From Phycisphaeraceae bacterium (lineage in GTDB: Bacteria; Planctomycetota; Phycisphaerae; Phycisphaerales; UBA1924): 64,000 nt of DNA. The position numbers and the translations under genes were made by a program. Each line of letters starts with the position of its first letter. The first letter of the stretch is position 1. The notes under the pieces were generated by a model. That model worked only from the letters and a program-made list of their open reading frames with translations. It made no database searches and was not told where the DNA came from. The stretch is from NCBI GenBank assembly GCA_019636515.1, contig JAHBXI010000001.1, positions 744,001 through 808,000 of the forward strand, given 5' to 3'. Shown here piece by piece: positions 51,845 through 61,073 of this stretch.

Positions 51845-51902
51845 TTCGGCGGATCCGTGGTGGCCTGCTGGAACGGGACGACGACGGCTGTACGATTCTC
51901 CC

Positions 51903-52385
51903 ATGCCCCAGATCTGCACGTTCCTGACGTTCAACACCCAGGCCGAGGAAGCGGCGCGCTTCTATACGTCGATTTTCCCAAACTCAAAGATCACGCGCAT
52001 CACGCACTACCCCGATCTTGGGCCGAGTTCGCCGTTCAAGACCGGCGGCGTGATGACCGTTGAGTTCACGCTTGACGGACGCGCGTTTACCGCGCTCAAC
52101 GGGGGACCACAATTCACGTTCAGCCAGGGCTGCTCCATCGCCGTGCTCTGCGACACGCAGCAGCAAGTGGATGAATACTGGGAAAAATTCGTCGCGGCGG
52201 GCGGCACTCCCGTTGCCTGCGGCTGGATCACCGACCATTTCGGTGTGTCGTGGCAGATCGATCCCAAACTGCTGGTCGACATGATCGCCGATCCGGACCC
52301 GATCAAGGCCGGCAAGGCCATGCAGGCCATGATGACCATGACCAAGATCGACAGCGAGCAACTCAAGAGAGCATTGACGGAGTGA
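51903..52385 (+). CDS. VOC-family (PhnB/3-demethylubiquinone methyltransferase-like) protein
   Basis: A 160-residue single-domain protein of the vicinal-oxygen-chelate fold: 'CTFLTFNTQAEEAARFYTSI', 'FPNSKITRITHY', 'VEFTLDGRAFTALNGGPQFT' and 'GGTPVACGWITDHFGVSWQI'. The family was first annotated as 3-demethylubiquinone-9 3-methyltransferase but is better known as PhnB-like; the true reaction is unknown. Its last helix is 'KAMQAMMTMTKIDSEQLKRA'. It stands alone, between ctaB and the convergent DUF1844 gene. Confidence 0.88.
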   Translation: MPQICTFLTFNTQAEEAARFYTSIFPNSKITRITHYPDLGPSSPFKTGGVMTVEFTLDGRAFTALNGGPQFTFSQGCSIAVLCDTQQQVDEYWEKFVAAGGTPVACGWITDHFGVSWQIDPKLLVDMIADPDPIKAGKAMQAMMTMTKIDSEQLKRALTE

Positions 52386-52509
52386 TTCCCTCCCCCGCAG
52401 CGCCGGAGGGCACCGCGACACCGGAGGGCGAGGATCAGTCCTCCCCAACGCGCGAACAAGGATGGCTCAAGGCGGGGCCACGCGTTTTCGCACAATCGCC
52501 ATCCGGTGA

Positions 52510-53058
52510 TCAGAACTTAAGTTTGAGATCGGGGGTGCCGGGGATACCGGGGGCGGCCGACATTCCGGGGCCTGCGCCCGGGATCGGCGCGGCGGAGGGC
52601 TGGATCTTGCCTTCCTCGACGGCCTTGGCAATGGCCTTGTTGAGGTCGACCCATTCAAGCCGGAGTTCGTTGAGCGTCCTGGAGACGAGGGTGGACTCCT
52701 CGGGTGTGAGGTTTCCCTTGGTCTTTTCTTCGAGGACGCCCAGGAGGTCGATGAAGACACGGGCCATGTCGACGGCGACGACGGCCTTTCCGGTGCGAGG
52801 GTCGGGGAACGCGCCCATGTAGGAAAGGGCCTGGGTGACCAGGACGCGGACAAGATCCTGGAAGCCGATCTCCTGATCGGGGGCGGAGGCGTGGGAGGAT
52901 GACCCGGCTGGGTCACCCGGGCTCGACGGCGCCCCAGAGGCAGAACCCCCGGCGTGCGGCCTGGGAGCCGCGGCCTGGGAGAGCCGCTCCTTCTCGGCCT
53001 GTGCCTGGGATTTCCAGTCGGTATCGATGATGATCTTGGGGGCCTCGCCGTCTGGCAT
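52510..53058 (-). CDS. DUF1844-family protein
   Basis: A 182-residue protein. A flexible, alanine- and proline-rich N-terminal half is followed by the DUF1844 core: 'FQDLVRVLVTQALSYMGAFP' and 'DMARVFIDLLGVLEEKTKGN', then 'LTPEESTLVSRTLNELRLEW'. Proteins with this small helical domain are widespread in planctomycetes and other phyla, and their role is unknown. It is divergent from the PpiC-like lipoprotein gene (start 53212), with a 153-base gap that probably holds both promoters. Confidence 0.85.
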   Translation of the reverse strand: MPDGEAPKIIIDTDWKSQAQAEKERLSQAAAPRPHAGGSASGAPSSPGDPAGSSSHASAPDQEIGFQDLVRVLVTQALSYMGAFPDPRTGKAVVAVDMARVFIDLLGVLEEKTKGNLTPEESTLVSRTLNELRLEWVDLNKAIAKAVEEGKIQPSAAPIPGAGPGMSAAPGIPGTPDLKLKF

Positions 53059-53211
53059 GGTGTTCCTCTCGTGTGTTCGCCGGGGCGGCGTGTTCGCGGG
53101 GATCGGGGCGGTTTGCTACGATCGCGGCGAACATGGAGATAGTAGGCGGAGGCACGTCTTGGCCGTCCCCCGCGAGGGCGATGGAGGAGTGACTCCGGGG
53201 AAGGAGCGTCG

Positions 53212-54570
53212 ATGTCCGGACAACGTTCGCATTGGAATCGTGGTCGGATCGCGGCGGCGTGCGTGTCCGCGTCGGGAGCCGTGGTGGCGTGCGGGGTCCT
53301 TGTATCGGTGTCGGGTTGCGGAAGCGGCGACGGCCGGCAGGCCCGGACATCGGTCTCGGCGGCCGACTTTGCGGTGGACGATCCGTCGCGCGGGGAACCT
53401 CCCGCGGGCGCGAGCGCGGGGGAGGTGCCGGCGACGCGGAGCGTTCGCGGGTCCGATGGTCGGATGGGAGTGACGCGGACGGGTCCGTTTGCGGCTCGAG
53501 AGGGCGTCATGGACGTGGTGGCATCTCCCGGGGAGCCGACGGCGGTCGCCACGGCGACCGCGGCGCAAGCCCCGGTGCTGATCGATGCGAAGGTGGGTGA
53601 TATCAACGGCCGCGCGGTGTTCGTGTCGGATTTTTTCTCGAGCATGGACGCGCGGCTTCGGGCCGAGGCCCGGACGGCCAAGACGAGGATTGATTTCGCG
53701 AAGGTGGCGTCTCGGGAGATCGCCCGCAAGTTGCGAGAGATCATCAACGACGAGTTGCTGCAGGCGGAGGCGAGGTCGAGCCTGTCGCCCGAGCAGCGTC
53801 AGGGGTTTCGGTACTGGGTTCAATCGCTGCAGGCGGACTATGTGAGCCGGAACTACCGGAGCCGTACGATGGCCGAGCAGCGCCTGGCCGAAGCGCAGGA
53901 GGCGACGTCGCTGGAGGAATGGACGCGCAAGCGCGAGGAGCGTGAACTGATCATGCTGCAACTGCGCGAGCAGGTTCTCAAGAACGTCCATGTCCCGTTC
54001 CGTGAGGTGGAGATGAACTACAACCGGCGGTACGAGGAGTTCAACCCGCCGGAGCGCATGCAGTTCCGCGTGATCTCGATCCCCCGGGGGGACACGGCCT
54101 CGATCGAGTCGGCGCGGACCGACCTGGATGCAGGGACGGACTTTGCGGAGGTCGCGTCGAGGCCGTTCAACCTGTTCCGTCCCTCGGAGGGCGGGCTGTA
54201 CATCCCCCCGCCGGTGCCCGCGGCCGGCGCGGGGCCGGATGGCGTCACGGCCCAGAGGAAGTACTTCGAGATCCCCTCGCTCAACGAGGCGGCGCATCGC
54301 CTGACGAGCGGGTCGTGGTCCGGGCCGATCGAGACCGGCTCAACCATGTCGTTCCTGAGGCTCGACGTCATACGGGAGCCCTCGACATCGCTGTACGAGG
54401 CGCAGGTATCGATCGAGCAGTCGCTGCGGTCAGCAAAGACCGAGCAACTGATGGTGAAGTACATCGACCAACTGGTCAAGCGTGCGAGCGTGGACGACAT
54501 CGAGGAGATGGGTCAGCGTCTGCTTGACGCGTCGATGGAGCGGTACTGGATCGCGCAGCGCGGGACCTGA
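53212..54570 (+). CDS. PpiC/SurA-like peptidyl-prolyl isomerase lipoprotein
   Basis: A 452-residue protein with a lipoprotein-like leader ('VLVSVSGCGSGDG') and about 90 disordered residues. A SurA-N-like helical region ('FSSMDARLRAEARTAKTRID', 'LREIINDELLQAEARSSL') precedes a parvulin-type domain ('PERMQFRVISIPRGDTASIE' ... 'TDFAEVASRPFNLFRPSEGG'). This part is diverged, so isomerase activity is uncertain; a holdase role in the periplasm is likely. AAGGAG precedes the ATG. The YraN gene follows 46 bases later. Confidence 0.75.
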   Translation: MSGQRSHWNRGRIAAACVSASGAVVACGVLVSVSGCGSGDGRQARTSVSAADFAVDDPSRGEPPAGASAGEVPATRSVRGSDGRMGVTRTGPFAAREGVMDVVASPGEPTAVATATAAQAPVLIDAKVGDINGRAVFVSDFFSSMDARLRAEARTAKTRIDFAKVASREIARKLREIINDELLQAEARSSLSPEQRQGFRYWVQSLQADYVSRNYRSRTMAEQRLAEAQEATSLEEWTRKREERELIMLQLREQVLKNVHVPFREVEMNYNRRYEEFNPPERMQFRVISIPRGDTASIESARTDLDAGTDFAEVASRPFNLFRPSEGGLYIPPPVPAAGAGPDGVTAQRKYFEIPSLNEAAHRLTSGSWSGPIETGSTMSFLRLDVIREPSTSLYEAQVSIEQSLRSAKTEQLMVKYIDQLVKRASVDDIEEMGQRLLDASMERYWIAQRGT

Positions 54571-54616
54571 TCGCCGGAGGCCGAGGAGGGCCCGGGGGCG
54601 CGGAGGGGGGCGTGTG

Positions 54617-55054
54617 ATGGTGTTCCGGGGGCTTGCACAATCCGTCCGCGGGTTGCTCTCGCGTCATTTTTCGCTCGGCCGCCGGGGTGAGCGTGCGGCG
54701 GCGGGCCTGTTGCGGGGAGCCGGGTACCGCGTGATCGGCCGGAACGTGGTGGTGCCGATGGGTGAGGCCGACCTGCTCTGCGTGGCCCCGGACGGTGAAA
54801 CCGTGGTGATCGTGGAGGTCAAAACCCGGCGGGTTGTCGGCCCCTTGCTCTCGGGGGCCACGCGTTGGGTGGAGGGGGCGATTCCGCCGGAGGCGAACAT
54901 CACGGCGCACAAGCGCCGGAAACTGGCGAGCATCGCCCGTCATCTGGCCCGTGCGAACGGGTGGCACGAAGGGAGAGTGCGGATCGACGTGGTCGCGGTG
55001 GAATGGTCCGATCGTGGGCCGGCGGTGATGCGGCACCATGTCGGGGTGGTCTGA
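54617..55054 (+). CDS. YraN-family (UPF0102) protein
   Basis: A 145-residue protein of the YraN family, which has a PD-(D/E)xK nuclease-like fold. The signature runs 'LGRRGERAAAGLLRGAGYRV', 'RNVVVPMGEADLLCVAPDG' and 'VVIVEVKTRRVVGP', where E-V-K is the catalytic-type dyad. The last part is 'NITAHKRRKLASIARHLARA'. Its role in cells is still uncertain, possibly in DNA repair. A G-rich ribosome-binding site (GGAGGGGG) precedes the ATG at 54617. Confidence 0.9.
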   Translation: MVFRGLAQSVRGLLSRHFSLGRRGERAAAGLLRGAGYRVIGRNVVVPMGEADLLCVAPDGETVVIVEVKTRRVVGPLLSGATRWVEGAIPPEANITAHKRRKLASIARHLARANGWHEGRVRIDVVAVEWSDRGPAVMRHHVGVV

Positions 55055-55087
55055 GGCGGCGCTGCCCGTGCAAGGGGGACGCCGCGA

Positions 55088-55759
55088 TCAGGACCCGAGG
55101 ACGGTGGCGACGGCGATGCCGTCGTACCCCTTTGATCCAACGGTCTGCAGGACGGTGATCGCGACGCGAGGATCCCGTGAGGCTTGGTCGAGAAACTCCC
55201 GGATTCCCGCCACGTCGGGGTGGGTATCGCCGTTGTCGGCGATGGCTCCGCCGCGAACGACGTTGTCAACAACGATGATCGCGCCGGGCCGTGAGAGACG
55301 TATGGCCCATTCAAAGTACCGCGGGGTGGCGGCCTTGTCGGCGTCGATGAAGACCAGGTCGAACGGGACGGCGGGGTCCGTGGCAAGGCGGGGCAGGGAT
55401 TCGAGAGCCGGAGCCTGAATGACGGTGGCAAGGGAAGCGAGGCCGGCGTGGGCGAGGTTTTCTCGGGCGATGTCGGCGTGCCGTGGGTCGAGTTCAAGGG
55501 TGATGAGACGGCCTCCCGGCGGGAGGGCGCGGGCAAGGAAAATCGCGCTGTACCCGGCGAGCGTGCCGATCTCGAGAATGGACGTTGCGGCGATGGATCG
55601 TGCCAGGATGTGGAGGAGCCATCCCAGCGGGGGCGAGACCTGGATTTCGGGCAGGCCGGCGCGATGCGCTCTCTCGATCGTGCCATCGAGCACTTGGTCG
55701 GTGAGACCAAGACGCTCACCGAGGTAGCGATCAACATCGGTCCATTGTTCGCTGGGCAT
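55088..55759 (-). CDS. O-methyltransferase (catechol/caffeoyl-CoA type)
   Basis: A 223-residue Methyltransf_3 enzyme. SAM is bound by 'SILEIGTLAGYSAIFLARAL' and the acidic 'ITLELDPRHADIARENLAHA'. The metal-binding residues lie in 'DLVFIDADKAATPRYFEWA' and 'AIIVVDNVVRGGAIAD'. Length and the Mg-dependent motif match bacterial catechol O-methyltransferase-like enzymes; the acceptor is not known. It starts at the ATG at 55759 and follows the acyltransferase gene by 44 bases on the same strand. Confidence 0.9.
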   Translation of the reverse strand: MPSEQWTDVDRYLGERLGLTDQVLDGTIERAHRAGLPEIQVSPPLGWLLHILARSIAATSILEIGTLAGYSAIFLARALPPGGRLITLELDPRHADIARENLAHAGLASLATVIQAPALESLPRLATDPAVPFDLVFIDADKAATPRYFEWAIRLSRPGAIIVVDNVVRGGAIADNGDTHPDVAGIREFLDQASRDPRVAITVLQTVGSKGYDGIAVATVLGS

Positions 55760-55803
55760 GGGTCGATGCTCGCCGCGGGCCGCGGGATGGGAACGAATCG
55801 CGA

Positions 55804-57264
55804 TCAGCCGCGGGCCGGGCCGAGAAGTTGATCGGGATCCTGGAGGAGTTCAAGCACGGCGGCGAGGGCGGTGGCGGCGGTGGCGCCATCGACGACGCGG
55901 TGATCGCAAGCGAGGCTGAGGGGGAGAAGGTTTCCGATGAAAAGACCACCGTTTCGGACAACCGGCGCCTGGCGAGCCCGGCCGACACCCAGGATGCCGA
56001 CCTCGGGATAGTTGATGATGGGCGTGGCGAAGCGTCCGGCATGGCTTCCGACGTTGCTGATGGTGAAGGTGGACCCGACGAGTTGCTCCCGTGGGATCGA
56101 TCGTGAGCGAGCGGCGGCGGCAATGGAGGCGATCTGGCGTCCGATTTCGAGTACGCCCAGGGCGTCGGCGTCGCGGATGACGGGGACCATGAGGCCGTTC
56201 TCGGTGTCGGTGGCGATGCCCAGGTGAACGCCGCGGTGCTGGATGATCTCGCCCTCTCCGCCGTTGGCGTCGTCGTCAACGGTGGAGTTCAGGGCGGCGA
56301 ATTCGGGGCGGCGAAGCACACGGGCGATGGCCGAGCAGACAAAGGGAAGAAAACTGAGTTTCTCTCCGCTGGCCGCGGCGAGTTTGCGTCGCAGGGAATC
56401 GAGTGTTGAGACGTCGGCCTCGTCCATGACGTTGAAGTGGACGGCCCGGCTGACGGATTCGCGGAGGCGGTTGGCAATGGTGCGCCGGACTCCTCGGAAG
56501 GCGATTCTCGTGGAGCCTTCGGGGGCGGGTGAAGCGGACCTTGCGGTCGCGGCGGCGGGAACCGACGGGCGGGCGGCGGGAACCGACGGGCGGGCGGCGG
56601 GAACCGCCGGTCGGGGGGCTGGTGACCGGACGCCCGTGGCGACCGGCGGGATGGATGGCTCTCCCATGTCGCAGGCGGTTGAGCGATCGGCGGAAGAGGA
56701 GCGAACATCCCTTTCGGTCACGCGCCCGCCGATGCCGGTGCCTTGAACGCGGTCGATGTCAACGCCCAGGTCGCGAGCGAGGCGCCGGACGGCGGGCGTG
56801 GCAAGTGCCTTGCCCGGCGTGCCCGAGACCCCGGCGATGCCGCCGGACATGTTTCCGACGACGGTGCCCGCGTCTTCGCGGTCTTCCTTGGCCTGTGGGG
56901 TTGGCGGGTGGGCGGCCGCGCGCGTGGAACCGTTTGAATTGGAGCGCTCGGTCTTGGCGGGGGTGCGGCTATCGGTGGATGATGCGGGATTGGCGTCCTG
57001 ACCGGCGGCCCCCTGGTACGTGACCAGGACGTTGCCGACGTGCAGGATTTCGCCCTCCTTGCCGTTGAGTGAGGCGATGATGCCGGGGCGAGGGCTTGGA
57101 ACCTCGACCAGGGCCTTGTCGGTCTCCATTTCGGCGAGGATGTCGTGTTCGGCAACGGTGTCACCGACCTTGACGCGCCACTTGATGAGTTCGGCCTCGT
57201 GGACTCCCTCTCCGAGGTCTGGGAGGATGAACTCATCGGGATTGGTGGACTTTGCGTGACCCAT
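55804..57264 (-). CDS. Dihydrolipoamide acyltransferase, E2 of a 2-oxo acid dehydrogenase complex
   Basis: A 486-residue E2 subunit. The lipoyl domain carries K50 in 'AEMETDKALVEVPSP', then a long alanine/proline linker and a peripheral-subunit-binding domain ('ATPAVRRLARDLGVDIDRVQ'). The catalytic domain starts 'RGVRRTIANRLRESVSRAVH' and ends with the active-site motif 'LACDHRVVDGATAA'. The linker contains a 21-bp tandem repeat. It may serve pyruvate or branched-chain oxo acids. No E1 or E3 gene is adjacent in the window, so the complex is encoded elsewhere. GGGAGAG precedes the ATG at 57264. Confidence 0.93.
   Translation of the reverse strand: MGHAKSTNPDEFILPDLGEGVHEAELIKWRVKVGDTVAEHDILAEMETDKALVEVPSPRPGIIASLNGKEGEILHVGNVLVTYQGAAGQDANPASSTDSRTPAKTERSNSNGSTRAAAHPPTPQAKEDREDAGTVVGNMSGGIAGVSGTPGKALATPAVRRLARDLGVDIDRVQGTGIGGRVTERDVRSSSADRSTACDMGEPSIPPVATGVRSPAPRPAVPAARPSVPAARPSVPAAATARSASPAPEGSTRIAFRGVRRTIANRLRESVSRAVHFNVMDEADVSTLDSLRRKLAAASGEKLSFLPFVCSAIARVLRRPEFAALNSTVDDDANGGEGEIIQHRGVHLGIATDTENGLMVPVIRDADALGVLEIGRQIASIAAAARSRSIPREQLVGSTFTISNVGSHAGRFATPIINYPEVGILGVGRARQAPVVRNGGLFIGNLLPLSLACDHRVVDGATAATALAAVLELLQDPDQLLGPARG
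56553..56615 (+). repeat. 21-bp tandem repeat inside the E2 linker
   Basis: Two exact copies (56553-56573 and 56574-56594) and a degenerate third (56595-56615) encode repeated 'RPSVPAA' units in the flexible linker of the acyltransferase. The unit length is a multiple of three, so copy changes keep the frame. Confidence 0.8.
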
Positions 57265-57399
57265 GGCGATCTCTCCCGGCCCGGAAACCCTCCGGCGGCA
57301 TTGCCGGGGATGGGCCGCGTTTTCCCCCGAACCCAACGATATGCGATCGACGGGTCAAAGGGGAGCGTTCGGGACGTGGCTGGGCGGGGATCGGCCCGG

Positions 57400-58416
57400 T
57401 CAGGACTTTCGCTCGAACGCGGCGTCGAAAGCGGTGCCCGCGGGGGCAAAGTCGAGACGGCGAACGAACTCGCAACTTTCACGGGCGCCGTGGTTTCGGT
57501 CCATGCCGGGGTCTTCCCACTCGACGCTCAGCGGCCCGCGGTAATCGATGCGGTTGAGCGAGCGGATGATGGCCTCGAAATTGACGTGACCGCGTCCGAC
57601 GGAGCGGAAGTCCCATCCACGGCGGGCATCGCCAAAGGGCAGGTGCGACCCGAGGACCCCGCCGAGTCCATCACCGGAAGAGGCCCCGTAATGAACGGCG
57701 ACGTCCTTCATGTGGACGTGGAAGATGCGATCGGGGAACCGCTCGATGAACTTGTTGGGGGCGACTCCCTGCCAGAGGAGGTGGCTGGGATCGAAATTGA
57801 ATCCGAAGGCCGGGTGATGGCCGACGGCCGAGAGGGCGGCCTCGGCGGTGTAAAGGTCGTAGGCGATCTCTCCGGGGTGGACTTCCAGGGCAAAGCGGAC
57901 TCCCTGAGACTTGAACTCGTCGAGGATGGGTCCCCATCGGGAGGCGAAGTCGTCGTAGCCGGCCTTTACATCGCCGGGCGTGGTCGGGGGAAAGAAGTAG
58001 AGCATGCCCCATGTGGAGGAGCCCGTGAATCCATTGACGACGGAAACGCCGATGCGTCTGGCGGCGCGGGCGGTGGCCTTCATCTCGTCGGCGGCTCGCC
58101 GACGGACACCCTCGGGTTCGCCGTCGCCCCAGACGCGTTCGGGGAGGATGGCCTTGTGCCGGTGGTCGATGCGATCGCAGACGGCCTGGCCGACAAGGTG
58201 GGCGCTGATGGCGTGGAGGGAGAGGCCGTGCTTCTGGAGGAGTTGGCGTCGAGAGGCCGCGTAGGCATCGTCGGTGTCGGCCTTGGCGACGTCGACGTGA
58301 TCTCCCCAGCACGCGAGTTCGAGACCGTCGTATCCGAAGGACCTGGCCGTGGCGGCGAGCGATTCGAGGGGAAGGTCTGCCCACTGGCCGGTAAAGAGCG
58401 TAACGGGGCGCGGCAT
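57400..58416 (-). CDS. Sugar phosphate isomerase/epimerase-like TIM-barrel protein
   Basis: A 338-residue protein of the xylose-isomerase-like AP-endonuclease-2 superfamily. It begins '[20 protein letters not shown]' and carries the metal-ligand glutamates and histidines in '[18 protein letters not shown]', '[15 protein letters not shown]', '[15 protein letters not shown]' and '[14 protein letters not shown]'. Planctomycetes encode many such enzymes for sugar isomerisation; the substrate is unknown. AGGAG precedes the ATG at 58416. It is transcribed away from the amidotransferase gene's end, 74 bases away. Confidence 0.9.
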   Translation of the reverse strand: MPRPVTLFTGQWADLPLESLAATARSFGYDGLELACWGDHVDVAKADTDDAYAASRRQLLQKHGLSLHAISAHLVGQAVCDRIDHRHKAILPERVWGDGEPEGVRRRAADEMKATARAARRIGVSVVNGFTGSSTWGMLYFFPPTTPGDVKAGYDDFASRWGPILDEFKSQGVRFALEVHPGEIAYDLYTAEAALSAVGHHPAFGFNFDPSHLLWQGVAPNKFIERFPDRIFHVHMKDVAVHYGASSGDGLGGVLGSHLPFGDARRGWDFRSVGRGHVNFEAIIRSLNRIDYRGPLSVEWEDPGMDRNHGARESCEFVRRLDFAPAGTAFDAAFERKS

Positions 58417-58490
58417 GGGATGGTCTCCTGACGTGTCGCGGGTTCGCGGAGCAGGTTATCAGGGAACGGCGAGCGGTGTCGCCGAGCGTG

Positions 58491-59186
58491 TCACTTCACG
58501 GCGCGGACGAAGGCCTTGAAGATGTCGAGACCCATCCTTGGGTCGGCGGTTCGCTCGGGATGCCACTGGACGCCGACGTAGAAAGGCCGCTGGGCAGACA
58601 CGACGGCCTCGATGACGCCGTCATCGCCTCGGGCGGCGATGCGCAGCCCCGGCCCGGGATCGATCACGCCCTGGTGGTGATTGCTCGCCACGTCGCCGTG
58701 GACGAACCAGTCGGGCGTGTCTTGCTCTGGAGCGACGGGGTGTACGGCGTCGCGGTGGCGATGGGCCGAGGGAAGCGAATCGGGGAGGTGCTGGTCGATT
58801 TGTCCGCCGGCGTCCAGGCACATCAACTGCATTCCCAGGCAGATGCCAAGCACGGGCTTTTGCGGAAGTCGCTCTCGCAGGATCGAGAGCAGGAGGGTCT
58901 CGTACCGCTGGCGAATCGGGTGCATGAGGACGGCCCGCTGGTGGACGGGCACCCCCCACTGCGTGGTATCCGGATCCCTCCCGCCGGTCAAGACAATGCC
59001 GTCGCAGGCGGCGGCGTGGGCGGAGGCCTGGTCTGGGATCGGGGGAAGGACGACAGGAATCGCCCCTGCCCGGGCGAGGTGATCGGCGTATGCCTCGGCC
59101 AGGGTGACGGACCACCGGCCTGGGGTGCGCTCGACGAGGTCGGAGGTGATGCCGATGATCGGCCTTGCAGCGGTCATTCGGGTCAT
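58491..59186 (-). CDS. Class I glutamine amidotransferase-like hydrolase (PuuD/peptidase C26)
   Basis: A 231-residue enzyme of the gamma-glutamyl-gamma-aminobutyrate hydrolase group. The nucleophile cysteine is in 'PVLGICLGMQLMCLDAGGQ' and the catalytic histidine and glutamate are in 'YVGVQWHPERTADPRMG'. The N-terminal 'PIIGITSDLVERTPGRWSV' is typical of peptidase C26. In other bacteria it cleaves gamma-glutamyl amides in putrescine breakdown. An agmatinase-family gene lies in the same window but far away. The start at 59186 (or 59177) has no clear ribosome-binding site. Confidence 0.88.
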   Translation of the reverse strand: MTRMTAARPIIGITSDLVERTPGRWSVTLAEAYADHLARAGAIPVVLPPIPDQASAHAAACDGIVLTGGRDPDTTQWGVPVHQRAVLMHPIRQRYETLLLSILRERLPQKPVLGICLGMQLMCLDAGGQIDQHLPDSLPSAHRHRDAVHPVAPEQDTPDWFVHGDVASNHHQGVIDPGPGLRIAARGDDGVIEAVVSAQRPFYVGVQWHPERTADPRMGLDIFKAFVRAVK

Positions 59187-59276
59187 TCTTGGCAAGGCCC
59201 GCGGACCGAGAGGATCGGTGAGTCGTTCGCGGGAGTTGGGCACTCTCTCTTGCCCGGGCGGTTTCTACAGTGTGGC

Positions 59277-60743
59277 ATGACAGGGCGATTCATTGCGATC
59301 CTGGCGATTATCGCGGCGTTGCTGGCGGGGGTGGTGTACTGGCTGGGCCGTCCTTCGTCGGGCGGGCCGGAGTTGGAAGATGTGCTGCCGTTTCCCCCGG
59401 GCGAGGTGACGGAACTGACGATCCGGTGGTCGGTGGACGGGGCGGCGGCGGCTCGGCTTGGGCGCGCCCCGGATGGGACGTGGGTGATGCGGTGGAGGTC
59501 TGGTGATTCGGAGGGATCCTGGCCGGTGATCGGATCTCGGGTGTCGGGGGCGATCGGTCTGCTGGCGAAGGTGCGCGGATCTCGTTCGAAGTTCACGGAA
59601 ACCGTCGGGGATCCGGTGTGGATCACGGTGGGCACCGCGTCGGGGTCGGTGGACCTGTCGGCGTCAAAGCGGCCGTTCGGCGGCTCGGGCGTGGTGGCGC
59701 GGGCGGGCGAGGATGGGGCCTCGATCGTCGGTGAGGTTGACGGGCAACTGGTGCAGGTGTTTCAGCGGGCGGACGTGCTCGCGTGGAGGGATCACTCCTT
59801 GTTTCCATCGGATCTTTCGCGCTCGTCGCGGGCGTGGATCGACCATGGGGACGGGGTAACGGCGATTCATCGCGTGGGAGGACGTTGGGGCCTGCTGGAG
59901 CCCGCGCCGGCGCGGGCGGATCGCACGGCGGTCGAAGGGTTCTTCGGGAGCCTGAAGCAACTGCGGATCACGCGGTTCCAGGCGGACCAGTCGGGGTGGA
60001 CGGGGGTGAGGGAAGAGGAGTTCGCACGAGCGATCATCGTGGAATCGGACCGATCGACCCCCGACGCGGGGCCGCACGGGAGATGGGTGATCCGGCAGGA
60101 ATTACGTATCGGGCCATTCGCGGGTGAGCATTCGCTGATCGCGCTGGCGAGCGTTCGGATGGTTCGCCCGGCGACACGGGAGCGGGGTGAGGTGATCGAA
60201 GACCTGTGGGGTCCGACGGTGGTGGTCGTGGACAAGGTGACGCCGGAGGACATCCTGCGGCGTGCGGGGGTGTTCTTGTCAAGGGTCGCGACCTCGGCGG
60301 TTCAGGCGGACGTTCGGCGGATCGCGATCGAATCCCCTTCTGGAGCGGAGTTCTCGTCGAAGCGTGAGATTGACCGGTGGCTCGGCCCGGGGGGAGATCC
60401 GCTTGGGCTTGTCGAGCAGGAGGCGGTGCGGTGGGTGATCGAACTGCTGACCGAGCGAGGAGCCACGCGGTCCGAGTTCGAATCCGGTGAATCGGCCGGT
60501 CTTGAACGGTCGCGTCCGCGGGGGTCGCGCGGATGGAGGGTGCGACTGCTGGGAGCGGAAGGTCCGCCAATTGATGAGGTGCTGGTGGTGGACGGGGAAC
60601 CTGGCGAGGCGGCGGGGCTGGGTGGGGGCGGGGGCGGGGGCGGGGGCGGACTCGTGATCGTGAGCGGCCCGGTGGTTCATCATCACGACAGCGAGGTTCG
60701 CCGGGAGTGGCCGCTCGCCATGGAGCGGCTCGGTTTCCGGTGA
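59277..60743 (+). CDS. DUF4340-family membrane-anchored protein
   Basis: A 488-residue protein with an N-terminal membrane anchor ('FIAILAIIAALLAGVVYWLG') and DUF4340-type beta repeats ('FPPGEVTELTIRWSVDG', 'GVTAIHRVGGRWGLLEPAPA', 'QLRITRFQADQSGWTG'). DUF4340 proteins often accompany gliding or ABC-2 transport systems (GldG-like), but no such gene is near here. Close to the C-terminus a run of ten glycines comes from a (GGGGGC)4 tract at 60624-60647. Function unknown. Confidence 0.75.
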   Translation: MTGRFIAILAIIAALLAGVVYWLGRPSSGGPELEDVLPFPPGEVTELTIRWSVDGAAAARLGRAPDGTWVMRWRSGDSEGSWPVIGSRVSGAIGLLAKVRGSRSKFTETVGDPVWITVGTASGSVDLSASKRPFGGSGVVARAGEDGASIVGEVDGQLVQVFQRADVLAWRDHSLFPSDLSRSSRAWIDHGDGVTAIHRVGGRWGLLEPAPARADRTAVEGFFGSLKQLRITRFQADQSGWTGVREEEFARAIIVESDRSTPDAGPHGRWVIRQELRIGPFAGEHSLIALASVRMVRPATRERGEVIEDLWGPTVVVVDKVTPEDILRRAGVFLSRVATSAVQADVRRIAIESPSGAEFSSKREIDRWLGPGGDPLGLVEQEAVRWVIELLTERGATRSEFESGESAGLERSRPRGSRGWRVRLLGAEGPPIDEVLVVDGEPGEAAGLGGGGGGGGGGLVIVSGPVVHHHDSEVRREWPLAMERLGFR

Positions 60744-61011
60744 TTGCGGCCGCGGAAGCACTCATGGAATGCTGGCAGGTGGACAATCCGCGCGGACGGC
60801 TGAAAGAGCCGAGCCATTTCGTCGGATTCGTTTCCCGTGGGTGCAAGATTCGGCGGTGAGGCGCAATATCTGTACGACGGGATGAATCTTGACGAGAGAG
60901 GTTGGGCCGAGCCGACCGATTCCGCCAGGCTTACTCCCCACCGGTTTGCTCGGGCAACAGCCAGAAGCCAATGCCCGGGCTCGCACGGCACTCATGCAAG
61001 AAAGAAAGCAA

Positions 61012-61043
61012 GCAAGAGCCATCGCTGTCGCGATGGTGGCTTG
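61012..61043 (+). promoter_or_regulatory. Stem-loop in the 5' leader of the PEP-CTERM-like gene
   Basis: CCATCGC-TGTC-GCGATGG forms a 7-bp stem, lengthened across an internal loop by CAAG/CTTG. It lies about 35 bases before the ATG at 61074 and leaves AGGAGA free. The rest of the 330-base stretch 60744-61073 holds no gene; a poor promoter-like pair (TGCAAG/CAATAT at 60842-60869) is all else I see. Confidence 0.4.
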
Positions 61044-61073
61044 TTCAACACCCCTCACTGAGGAGACTTGGTC

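Noticed and set aside
58476..59276. Long N-terminal extension of the DUF4340 gene
   Set aside because: It is antisense to the class I amidotransferase gene; the membrane anchor begins at 59277.
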